A stretch of DNA of 64,000 bases. It comes from Caprella mutica (taxonomy: Eukaryota; Arthropoda; Malacostraca; Amphipoda; Caprellidae). The position numbers and the translations under genes are program-made. This document shows, in pieces, positions 36,084 to 45,550 of this stretch. Location: contig CANNZV010002298.1 in NCBI GenBank assembly GCA_947561585.1, positions 1-64,000 on the forward strand, given 5' to 3'. Every line of letters begins with the position of its first letter. Position 1 is the stretch's first letter. The notes under the pieces were generated by a model. The model worked only from the letters and a program-made list of their open reading frames with translations, did not search any database and was not told where the DNA came from.

Positions 36084-37301
36084 TGATTATAATTTTACTA
36101 ATCACAGTTTTCTAAATTTCTAATTTTTCATTATTTTCAAACCTAACAAATTGAATTCAGATTGTTCTAAAATATCTATAAAAAATTACAATTAGTAAAG
36201 TTTTTGCTTGAAAATGTGTAATTATTAAAGTGTGTAAAAACAGTAATTTTATTCGACTGTATTTAGTCCTCCTGTAGCGATATTATTTCTCCCATAGAAT
36301 GAATCTAAAAACTCCAAAGCAGTCCAGGAATCTTCAGATGTTTATTTGTAGTAATAACGCTTATTCTTAATATTTGATTTAATGTAATTAATGGTATTAC
36401 CTAGTCCAGTATTCTTGCGTTTATCTCAAACAACCAATTGTGCTCAAATAATTTTATCTAAATAATAAGAACATACTCTTTATAAATAAATTTGCTAACT
36501 TTGTCCCTACTAAAGAATCAAAGGCGAAGCTGCGTGAACAGAACCAATAAATTGGATATTACCAAACCACTCTGACGAAATTCTCTTCCTATTTATTCAC
36601 CCATTAAAATAACCACAAAGAGTGTTTTCCATTACAATAATTCTTAGGGATGAACATTAAAACTCTAAATCGCTCCTCAAGACATTGTGTTACATTATTA
36701 ATAGTCTGTACGGGGTAATTTCATGCTCTTTCTAGGGCAATCATTTCTATTGAGCTAAACACATCTTATGTAACTATCAAGAATTCATTAGCAATTATAA
36801 GCCACAACTCTACACAGTTAGAACAGGAATTCTACTATATTCTGCGTGTTTATATGATATTCTTTATTATATAATATACTTTTACCAACTTTTTTTCATT
36901 TGATAAGATATTTATAAATGATTTTATTAACAACCACTGCGCAACTATTGACTGATAGTATTGCAAGTGCAGGGCCACAAACAACTATATTTTACAGTGG
37001 ACAAAATGTTCTATTGTACATCTTGATTGATTGTAAGTCAGAGTCACAATAACTAGCACCATTGACCATGTTATCAATCATTCGCTCTTGTCAATTGACA
37101 TTAAATCAACTAAATGCGAGCATATATTCAGTATATAGAGAGTCAACATGAAATACATGCTATAAGAGATATAAAGTGACATGCTGTCGATATATCATTC
37201 TACTAGTTTACACTGAGGTAAACAGCATGACTTAAAATTAATATTCGTTGTATCTACTTAGATAACTAAATAATAAAGATATGATATAAGAGAAATTATT
37301 A
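36084..37301. other. AT-rich sequence, no gene seen
   Basis: The first 55 bp or so are homologous to 1265-1320. The remainder has no recognisable feature. Confidence 0.7.
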
Positions 37302-37612
37302 TTATGTGATACTCTACATCTGTCTGTCTGTCTGTCACTTGTAGCAATATTACTCACAAACTGCTAGACAAAGAGACCTGAGAATTAATAACTATCTAGA
37401 ACGTTTCGCTGAATTTATTGTGTTAAAAGGATGTTTCTAAGCTAAAATTAGTTTTCAAATCATTAATACTTGATTTATAATGGGATAGGTAGGAATTAAT
37501 TCAACGCACTGTAAAGGATATTTACCGAAACAATGCAACAGAATGGACTGAAAAATTCTAGAAACCACTGGACTATGATCCTACAGAGCGCTGTTCACTT
37601 GTTTTACGAAAC
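37302..37612 (+). mobile_element. Helitron-like repeat fragment, copy A
   Basis: Contains ATACTCTACATCTGTCTGTC, a TGTC microsatellite, then AGCAATATTACTCACAAACT, then GAGACCTGAGAATTAA and, near the end, CCAACAGAATGG-type sequence with CCTACAGAGCGCT. A diverged second copy lies at 38028-38275. This pattern is like non-autonomous Helitrons of arthropods, but no exact end can be fixed. Confidence 0.4.
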
Positions 37613-38027
37613 TCTGTAGGCTTTATAATATATTCAAATTGTGATTTATAATGGACTGGATAGGGACTTTATTCGAATTGGTAAATACATGGTAGCATAC
37701 AAATTAAAAAATATACATCATCTGAGAAAAAAAATATTTAATACAAAAATTTATTTGGCCGTCAGTTTATGAATGAATTAATATGATTTATATAGCTGTT
37801 AAAAAGGTACTTTATTTGTACTGTTTCAATTACTGAACTAATGAGGTGAAATATGATTAACTTTTTATAATGTGAATATTTTTTGAATAATGTATAATGT
37901 TCTTAGTTTATAATTATGGATCTCTTTACTTTTACAGTCAGGAATACTTGTACGACTGAATTTTTTTCAAGATTTACTCATATTATATGTTATATATAAC
38001 ACAACGAACATTTAATCACTATAATAA

Positions 38028-38357
38028 GGATACGCTACATCTCTGTCTGTGTGTGTATGTGTTACTTGGAGCAATATTACTCACAAACGGTTAGACCTAG
38101 AGACTTGAAAATTAACAACTTTTTAGTGGTGTCGAATTTAACATGTTAAAAAGGATTTTTCGAATCGACATACTTTCCAGGATATTTTCAGAGACTATCC
38201 AACAGAATGGGCTGAAATTTTATGGAAACAGCCACCCTATGGTCCTACAGAACGCTATTTTTGAATTATTCGTATTTTAAGTTTTAATGGAATACATATG
38301 GATTTAATTCATTTTGGGAAATAGCGTCAACGCGGGCATTGCCCCGCACTTAGTGAA
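38028..38357 (+). mobile_element. Helitron-like repeat, copy B, with 3' hairpin
   Basis: Shares with copy A the blocks ATACGCTACATCTCTGTCTG, AGCAATATTACTCACAAAC, CAACAGAATGGGCTGAA and GGTCCTACAGAACGCT. It ends with AACGCGGGCATTGCCCCGCA, a short GC-rich hairpin followed by CTTAG. A Helitron 3' end would be a hairpin then CTRR, so the match is close but not exact. Confidence 0.45.
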
Positions 38358-38526
38358 CAAGTCCAATTATCTCTAAAACTATGTCAGACAGAGAAGATCT
38401 GTAGGATGCAAAAGAAAGAGGTAGTCACTTATTTTATACATACAAAACGGCTTAGCACTATGACCAAGGGGTAATAGTTATTCAACTTTTTCTAAAAGTT
38501 TAGGCAGGCATCTTTTCGCACATACA

Positions 38527-38600
38527 CTACACACTGTATGCACACACCCTACACATTGTATGTATACACACTACACACTGTATGTATAAACGCTACACAA
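38527..38600 (+). repeat. 22-bp tandem repeat (about 3.5 units)
   Basis: Imperfect copies of CTACACACTGTATGTATACA separated by two bases. Low-complexity CA-rich repeat. Confidence 0.75.
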
Positions 38601-38676
38601 TTATCTATGGTTATTATATCTTATCATGCTGAAAATTCAACATTTTATAGTACTGTAAAAGTGCGGAATAATGCCC

Positions 38677-39102
38677 TGCATATTTTTTTCATGCCGGGCA
38701 AAACCCCGCACTAACTTTGTTGCCATGTACTCAATTTTTGGCTAACCTGAAACAAATAAAAGTAGGTAGTATATTAAAGTACGCTAATTAACTTATAATA
38801 TGTCACAAACGTGATCAAATTTGATTGAGAATTGTGGATTCTGCAGCGAATCTTGTAAAATTATCTGATTTTACGAATACAAATGTTTGGTGCATAATTT
38901 TATAGTGTCCTATTTAAAATATATTTTAAAATACTTACCGAAACCTAACATGGATAATATTATTTGTCCTGAGGGTTGAAAACCTGATCTTTCCAATACC
39001 GTGAACAGAAATCTAAATTTCCAAATAGTTTTGAAGATAAGGGGGGTAAGGGGTAATGCCCGCACATTCCAGGTGCGGGGGAATTACTCGCATTGACGCT
39101 AC
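38677..39102 (-). mobile_element. Further GCGGGG-hairpin ends, inverted relative to copy B
   Basis: The reverse complement of 39072-39102 reads TAGCGTCAATGCGAGTAATT then CCCCCGCAC. It aligns with TAGCGTCAACGCGGGCATTG at 38324 onward. A related GCCGGGCAAAACCCCGCACT, followed by AACT, lies at about 38693. This suggests two or more Helitron-like ends in opposite orientation. Confidence 0.4.
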
Positions 39103-40408
39103 ATGGTAACGTACGGAATAAATGAAAAAATAAAATTTGCATTAATCGAATCGAAAAAATATCTATGTAATGTAAAAATGGTCTCCAAAAATATCTGCGT
39201 TAATTGTTTTTCGAAATTCTAAGTACTTTACGAGATATGACGATAATTAGAAAATGAAAAATATAATTCTACGCTGGTTATAATTTTTTTTCAAGAAAAT
39301 ATATGTCATATTTTTCACGATTACAAATATAATAAAAACAATGATTATATATACTGGTGAGAATATGAATAAATATTCAAAATAAATGATATTTGATATT
39401 TAAAATATATTTAATTAAACAATAACGAATTTTACAAAATAATATTAATCAATTTAAGCGAATAGAATATCTACTGTTATATGAGAATTCTATTTTTCTA
39501 TTTCAATCATTGAACTGATTTATGTAGGAACAGACTTTACTTTTCATAATGTGATTATTTGAATAACGTTTCATGTTTGTAATTTGTAGTTATTCATACA
39601 CTAATCTTATGTATTCAAATATGATGCATACGACAGCATTCTACACAAATTGATGATGGGATGGAAAATTACTCTCTACTGGTACCAGATTTCTGAGAAA
39701 TGTGATGGAAAATGGGATGTGTATATAAACTCATACAATAGGAATATTAAATACTAGTGTACTTCCCCGTTAAGAATAACAGGTCATCATCAATACCAAT
39801 TTATTACTCGTTTTTAGGTTACTTTTAATGAATTCAATTAAAATTAAATTTTCTGCATAGTCTAATTTATTTCATAGATAAAATACATTTAAAAATTGAA
39901 TAAAAACAAAGGAATTTAAATATCAAGTCACTATATCCCCGTGCGTTTCATAGTTACATTCTTCAGGTTTAATACCTATAGAGTAAAAGCGGATAATAAA
40001 TAAATAAATAAACACACGAGGGAAATTATTAGTATAGATATGCACGTTACCGTCTATTTTGCACGAGTAAGCACTAGTAAATTTTATATTCAATAATTGA
40101 TATCAGAATAAGAAATACAAGTTTAACCAGAGCTTGTTATATTGACCAAGGCGTATCATATCTACAAGCCAAAATGTTTGGAAATATAAAAAGTCGTAAT
40201 TAGAGTGCTATGTTGATTGACTTTTAAGCTATGCAATTTTTAATGATAATCCATAATTATTTATTCGGTTATTTTATACTATACATGCAATAAGTTTCGA
40301 TGACATCATTCAACATGAATTGATGACGTCACATGATGAAAAATAACTTCATTGGTATAGAATAACTTCTCTATAGTGGACTCCTGTATCATGTACAGTC
40401 CTGAGTTA
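39103..40408. other. AT-rich sequence with a possible further Helitron-like end
   Basis: Around 39940-40045 the sequence CCCCGTGCGTTTCATAGTTA, an AATAAATAAATAAATAAA run and ATTATTAGTATAGATATG resemble ends of common insect non-autonomous elements. Nothing else is recognised. Confidence 0.4.
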
Positions 40409-41403
40409 AGGGCCGTACACACGTAGGGTTTTTTCAGTCTTTCCACCAGACTTTTTTCTCCGCTTTTCCACCAGACTTTTGATTCAAAAATCAATAGCAT
40501 CCACACGTGGATTGACTTTTGAATCTCGTGGATTTACATGTGCAATTAACTACTCAAATCGGCGACATAAGCTCTTAGCTCTCCACATTTTTTAAACTAG
40601 GTACCTAACTAACCTAGGTTATAGGTAGTTAGTAACTATTAACTATCTTGGATAGTTAAAATTACTAATTACCTGGGTTAGATATTTACTAATTATAGAG
40701 GCTAGTTACTTTTACCTAGAATTATTAATTTCTAAAGAACTACCTACCTAGATTACTATGATTAGTTAGTTACTAATTAACTTGGTTTGGAAATTTTTAT
40801 GAAGTTTATTACAATAATTAGTTATAAACTAACCGAGATTATTTTCATTTAATTTGATTTAATGATTAACCTAATCCACTCAACAAATGTAATTTAGCTA
40901 TTATATAAAGTTTAGGTAAAAGTATTAATACGTAGGTACCATATATGTATTGCCGATTGCGTTATAATAAAAAAATAAAGGCATTGGTTTATAGGTAATA
41001 TGTTGAAATGAATAAAATAAAGATAGTGATGTGTTATTTTACTAAAATATATTATAGGTAATAAAAAAAGTTTTAAGAAACATTACTATACTATCAATTT
41101 TACTGGCAGTCTTTTATAAAAAGATGAAATTTCTTTACCTCAAAGGTAAAGAAATAAATGGAGCAAAGATTGGCTAAAATGAACACCAATCCTGTTATTT
41201 TACAATATATTTTATGAGTTGACAGTAGCTATACGAAGATTTCCAAAATTGCACCTCTTGATTGGGGGAAAATAATAGAACATGTAGGTTGTTGAAAAGT
41301 CTCGGACTTTTGGTGCAAAATTTAAGTCTCGTGGAAAAAGTGGGAGGAGCTTAGCAAAAAGTCCGGTGGAAAGACTGAAAAAACCCTACGTGTGTACGGC
41401 CCT
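40409..41403. mobile_element. PIF/Harbinger-type MITE, about 995 bp, TTA target duplication
   Basis: The left end is AGGGCCGTACACACGTAGGG followed by TTTTTTCAGTCTTTCCACC. The right end is its near-perfect reverse complement, so terminal repeats are at least 45 bp. TTA flanks both ends (40406-40408 and 41404-41406). A 3-bp TWA target and a GGGCC terminus are typical of PIF/Harbinger elements. The interior is AT-rich with no transposase-like frame, so it is non-autonomous. Confidence 0.85.
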
Positions 41404-41441
41404 TTAGAGAACTACCCCGTTTAGCGAACAAATTAGCGTTA

Positions 41442-41649
41442 GACCCGTACTATACTAGCAGTTTCATCGCCGCATTTTCACTGCCCAGTTTACGCGTTTT
41501 CAATTAAACACGGTTAAATGAATGGAAAGCAAATTAGCATACTATACTAGCGTTGCTACCATCTTCCATTCATTTAACTGTGATTAATTGAAGAAGCGGA
41601 CACAGGGCAGTGAAAACGCGGCGGTGAAACTGCTAGTATAGTGTGGGCC
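41442..41649. mobile_element. Fold-back MITE, 208 bp, TTA target duplication
   Basis: The left arm is GACCCGTACTATACTAGCAG, continuing TTTCATCGCCGCATTTTCAC. The right arm on the opposite strand is GGCCCACACTATACTAGCAG, continuing TTTCACCGCCGCGTTTTCAC. The arms run about 90 bp, including CCATTCATTTAACYGTGATTA. TTA flanks both sides (41439-41441 and 41650-41652). It starts only 38 bp after the end of the previous element. Confidence 0.85.
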
Positions 41650-41883
41650 TTAGTCTGCCATAAATGGTCATTAGTTTTGGAAAACTAATTTTCCATTATT
41701 TCAACATTGCAAAGTATCTAAAATATGTGAAGAAGTTCTTACCAAATAATTAATTACATGTGTATCTTAATTGCTTTAAAGCATATTATAAATTATACTT
41801 ACTATTCAATCTCATAAAACTATTCCTTATCGTGCTGCGAAATTCGTTCTCTATTTTATAATATAATCTACTACTAGTCAGCA

Positions 41884-42299
41884 AACTAGTGACTAGTGTA
41901 TCGAGGTATGACAATCACTCTAGTGACTAGTGTATCGAGGTATGACAATCACACTAGTAACTAGTGTATCGAGGCATGACAACCACACTACTGACTAGTG
42001 TATCGAGGTATGACAACCATACTAGTGACTAGTGTATCGAGGTATGACAATCACACTAGTGACTAGTGTATCGAGGTATGACAACCACACTAGTGACTAG
42101 TGTATCGAGGTATGACAACCACACTAGTCACTACTGTGTCGAGGTATGACAACCACACTAGTCACTAGTGTGTCGAGGTATGACAACCACACTAGTGACT
42201 AGTGTATCGAGGTATGACAACCACACTAGTGACTAGTATATCGAGGTATGACAACCACACTAGTGACTAGTATATCGAGGTATGACAATTCACTCTAGT
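41884..42299 (+). repeat. 34-bp minisatellite array (about 12 units)
   Basis: The core is GTGACTAGTGTATCGAGGTA followed by TGACAACCACACTA. Each unit carries ACTAGT. Variants include AGTCACTAG, GTGTCG and GCATGAC. Confidence 0.97.
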
Positions 42300-42395
42300 G
42301 GTATTGGTGAACGCAATAATTCTGTCTGAACTGACAAGGGAAGTGATTATCACAGCAGGGAAGAAAATTTAGCAATGAGAAGACTCGGTACTAAT

Positions 42396-42441
42396 TTAGA
42401 GGAGTGAGAGAGAGAGAGAGAGTGTGAGAGAGAGGGGGGGG
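42396..42441 (+). repeat. GA/G-rich microsatellite
   Basis: A GAGAGAGAGAGAGAGA run interrupted by TGTGA and ending in about ten G. It immediately precedes the 18-bp direct repeat of the LINE insertion. Homopolymer lengths may be unreliable. Confidence 0.9.
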
Positions 42442-42799
42442 GGAGTCATGAGAAGAGTCACAAGGATAAAGGGACCATCAAAAGGCACAATATGCCCATC
42501 CAAGGATGGCCCCTGTGCACAACTAGTTGTGCGCTCGACGTTGGGTTAACAGAGGAGCGAGGTGACTCTCCCCATCACTCCCCACTTGGAACCTATGCAC
42601 TCCAAACCGTACTCCCAAACCTGACAAAGTAAGAATCTCCACCAGGCGTAGGAGTACAGTTGGGGTACAATCATTGGCTCCAAAATTTATCCTGGACTTG
42701 GTCAATCAAACCCTCCAATCACTGCCCCCTTCACAGGGACCGCCCGAATGTAGTCCGTAAGATGGTGACAGGTCACAGGGTGTGACCACGGAAAGGTTC

Positions 42800-43774
42800 C
42801 AGGTTTTCTCTTAGTTGGTTTTAGTTAAAGTGAGAATGCTGTCAGAGCCTCGTAAGTCATCATCACTCTCATCTCAACTCCGAGGTCAAGTCAGGGAGGT
42901 GCTTGACAGCTCAGTAAGCCAGCTCACTGAGTATTCTGTCAAGTCATCTTTTGAATGTGTCAACACTCAGGCTGCTGACAACAGTTTATGGCAGTCTGTT
43001 CCACACAATACAAATATTTTACCAACATGAAGTTCTACAGCTGAGCAGTGGTGAACCTAGGTCGAACCACCCTCCACCTGTGGCTGCAGGTGAGGTTCAC
43101 ACGCAGCGCAATGTATTCTTCGGAATCAATTCGACTTATCCCTTAAAGGATCATAAAAGTTTCAATGATTTGACCCCTCAACCGTCGCCGATCTAGCGTT
43201 AAGAGGCCCAGCTCTACTAAAAACTGTGCATATCCCTAGGATCGCATTTCAGGTCAAGTTTAGTTACCCTCGGTTGCACCTGTTCCAACCGCTGGATATC
43301 CGCTCACAACGTCAGTGACCAGAACTGGACCGCAAACTTCAAAAGTGAGGACTGTCTCTTTGTTTTGGTATCTGAATTGCTTCTTGATATACCCTAGGAT
43401 TTTGTATTGCTCTCTTCTCAGCTGCTCTTCCAGGTGAGCCGCAATGTTATCCTAGATGATGTATTCAACAGCTTTCCAAGAACCACTTAAAATGAAACGG
43501 TCTTTAGTTACTGCTGTCGGTGGTCTCACCTGTCTTGAAAATTGAGGTCACATTCGTGATCTTCTTGTCATCGCCGACTTCACCCGACTCCAAAAAGACA
43601 TTGAAGTATATGTTGCAGATGCACCGCCAAACCATCGTTCACGTCCTTTCATCACTGTCGGTAAGAATCCACCAGGATCAGCTGTCTTGTTAGTGTGTAG
43701 CTTGCCAAGTTTGTCCACTACCTCTTCAACAGTACAAATAGTCTCAGTCAGTAGCTTTGGCCCCTTGTAGTGAA
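42800..43774 (-). pseudogene. LINE reverse transcriptase remnants and C-terminal region, broken
   Basis: Reading the minus strand from 43774, recognisable pieces in shifting frames are NKTADPGGF (RT block with the usual NKTAGPDG pattern, near 43690), a block ending in HLEEQL, then directly REQYKILGYIKKQFRYQNKE (about 43425-43350). This is followed by DIQRLEQVQ (about 43300-43275) and LRLRG-like sequence near 43180. The stretch normally lying between HLEEQL and ILGYIKK, which holds the polymerase active site, is missing. Many stops. This is a dead copy. Confidence 0.75.
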
Positions 43775-44398
43775 CTAAGGGATTAGGGGGGGGGGGGTGA
43801 TTGCATCCTCCCTAGGGAAAACACTGACGAAATAATTGTTGAGCTCGGCGATGATGTCGTTATCCGAAGTTGCCAACATTCCTTGGGTTGTCCTGATTAG
43901 TCCGATGGAGCTTCTGGAGTGCTCTCTGCTATTAACGTAAGCGAAGAATTCCCTTGGGTTGCATCTACAGGCCAATGCAACTCTGTGTTCCTCCGCTACT
44001 TTAGCTTCATTCATTTGACCAATCTCTATTGGTATGTGAGATCAATCAGTTTCCGATGATGGGTGAGTCTTGGCTGAGACGTAAAGTAGTTTCCTTCTCT
44101 GTATCTCTCTGCCAAGCTCGTTGTGGAACCATTTAATACGAACCTTTATGGATCCACCTATCCGTTTCCTTTGTATGTATCGGTCCTGGATCGATATGTA
44201 GTTTGCCTTAAAGCCCTGCCACATCTGTTCAGGTGAAGCTGGAAGTTGAGGCCGTAGTGCCTGCAGATCACGAGTGGAACTCTCGCAGTCAGCTCTTCTA
44301 CGTTTCAGCATATTTCTATGAGAGATCTTCTCTTGTTCCACTTTGACTCCCACTCTGAAAGAGACGGCATTGTGGAATGGACACTGGTACCCAAACAT
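43775..44398 (-). pseudogene. LINE linker between endonuclease and reverse transcriptase, broken
   Basis: Two minus-strand open segments. One (44042-44398) ends in WFHNELGREIQRRKLLY, and the next (43775-44014) contains NPREFFAYVNSREHSRSSIG and NNYFVSVFPREDA. These are the basic linker and the pre-RT block (NPKxFxxYVxSR..., then LNxYFxSVFT) conserved in CR1-like ORF2 proteins. A stop and a small gap separate the segments. Confidence 0.8.
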
Positions 44399-44816
44399 TC
44401 ACCAACCAAGACATGAAAAAACCAGATCTTCATCGGTAGTGATCATAAGTTCCTGTGTATTCTGGGTGAGGAAGTTGTTCGAAAAATTGACCAACCTACT
44501 TCCCTCCCTCTCCAAGACTCGTGTGCTCCAATCCATTTTGCAGTTGTGATCTACCAACACAATGGCGATTTTATTCTGCAGAAGGTCAGTGAGAGCAGAG
44601 TAGAAATCTCGGTCGTGGTCTCTCGTCTGGTGGGGTTGTCTGTGGAGCAGGTAAAGGTGGAGTGTGACTTCCGTATCAATGTGACAGCGAACATGAATCA
44701 TCACTCCTCCACCTGCTATGTTGCCACGATCCATGTGAAACATCCTATACCCGGACAGGTGATACTCTCCCTAAAAGAGTCAGTACTATCTTACGGAAGT
44801 GAGAGAGAGAGTCTCT
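44399..44816 (-). pseudogene. LINE endonuclease domain fragment (EEP family), broken
   Basis: The minus-strand frame includes GGGVMIHVR near its start. It continues with RDFYSALTDLL and then IAIVLVDHNCKMDW, the position where apurinic-type LINE endonucleases normally have GDFN. Here G and F are replaced (VDHN), so catalysis is unlikely. It is followed by SRLVNFSNNF, as in CR1-type elements. The N-terminal half of the domain is absent because the element is 5'-truncated. The frame is interrupted near 44399, where a deletion or frameshift removes the end of the domain. Confidence 0.8.
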
Positions 44817-44866
44817 GAGTCATGAGAAGAGTCATTGCGGTTATTGAAAATAGAGAAGATTTCTGC

Positions 44867-45337
44867 AGGTCAAATGGTAGGTAAATGATAACCAGTGGGA
44901 TTAGGTCAAATGGTAGGTAAATGATAACCAGTGGGATTAGGTCAAATGGTAGGTAAATGATAACCAGTGGGTTTAGGTCAAATGGTAGGTAAATGATAAC
45001 CAGTGGGGTTAGGTCAAATGGTAGGTAAATGATAACCAGTGGGATTAGGTCAAATGGTAGGTAAATGATAACCAGTGGGATTAGGTCAAATGGTAGGTAA
45101 ATGATAACCAGTGTGTTTAGGTCAAATGGTAGGTAAATGATAACCAGTGTGTTTAGGTCAAATGGTAGGTAAATGATAACCAGTGGGTTCAGGTCAAATG
45201 GTAGGTAAATGATAACCAGTGGGTTTAGGTCAAATGGTAGGTAAATGATAACCAGTGGGATTAGGTCAAATGGTAGGTAAATGATAACCAGTGGGTTTAG
45301 GTCAAATGGTAGGTAAATGATAACCAGTGTGTTTAGG
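44867..45337 (+). repeat. 36-bp minisatellite array (13 units)
   Basis: The core is TAGGTAAATGATAACCAGTG, followed by GGNTTAGGTCAAATGG. The main variants are GGGATTAGG, GGGTTTAGG and GTGTTTAGG. The period is a multiple of three, so one minus-strand frame stays open with a 12-residue period. It begins about 30 bp after the right-hand LINE target duplication. Confidence 0.97.
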
Positions 45338-45550
45338 TTAAGTTTCATCTAATATGGGAATGACATCAATCACAGTGATTGATTTGCCTCAAATTAACAA
45401 AGCGTGTGATTCCCTTGGTAGCGGTTGGAGGAGTGTGCCAATCCATCAATGTGATTGGCAGGGAGGAGTTACGACACCTCACCTAAACACATGCTAGCAC
45501 TAATAGCTTGATGGATGGGAGGAGAGGAGGTGGAGAAGCTGTGGAGACAT
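45338..45550. other. Short unique spacer between arrays
   Basis: No feature seen. It contains ATCACAGTGATTGATTTG and GTGATTGGCAGGGAGG and leads into the 31-bp array. Confidence 0.6.

Larger units (their letters stand above)
42461..44816 (-). mobile_element. CR1-like LINE remnant, 5'-truncated and internally deleted
   Basis: This non-LTR retrotransposon reads on the minus strand from 44816 to 42461. It starts within the endonuclease domain, passes through the endonuclease-RT linker and the first RT blocks, and then jumps to the C-terminal region (ILGYIKKQF, then ADIQRLEQVQ). It ends in a 3' untranslated region with two small hairpins. The catalytic RT core with its FADD-type motif is missing, apparently by deletion near 43400-43430. 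Many stops and frameshifts are present. A perfect 18-bp direct repeat, GAGTCATGAGAAGAGTCA, flanks it (42443-42460 and 44817-44834), as expected for a target-site duplication after 5'-truncated reverse transcription. ILGYIKK and DIQRLEQVQ are typical of the CR1/L2 group. I am surer of LINE than of the exact clade. Confidence 0.85.
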
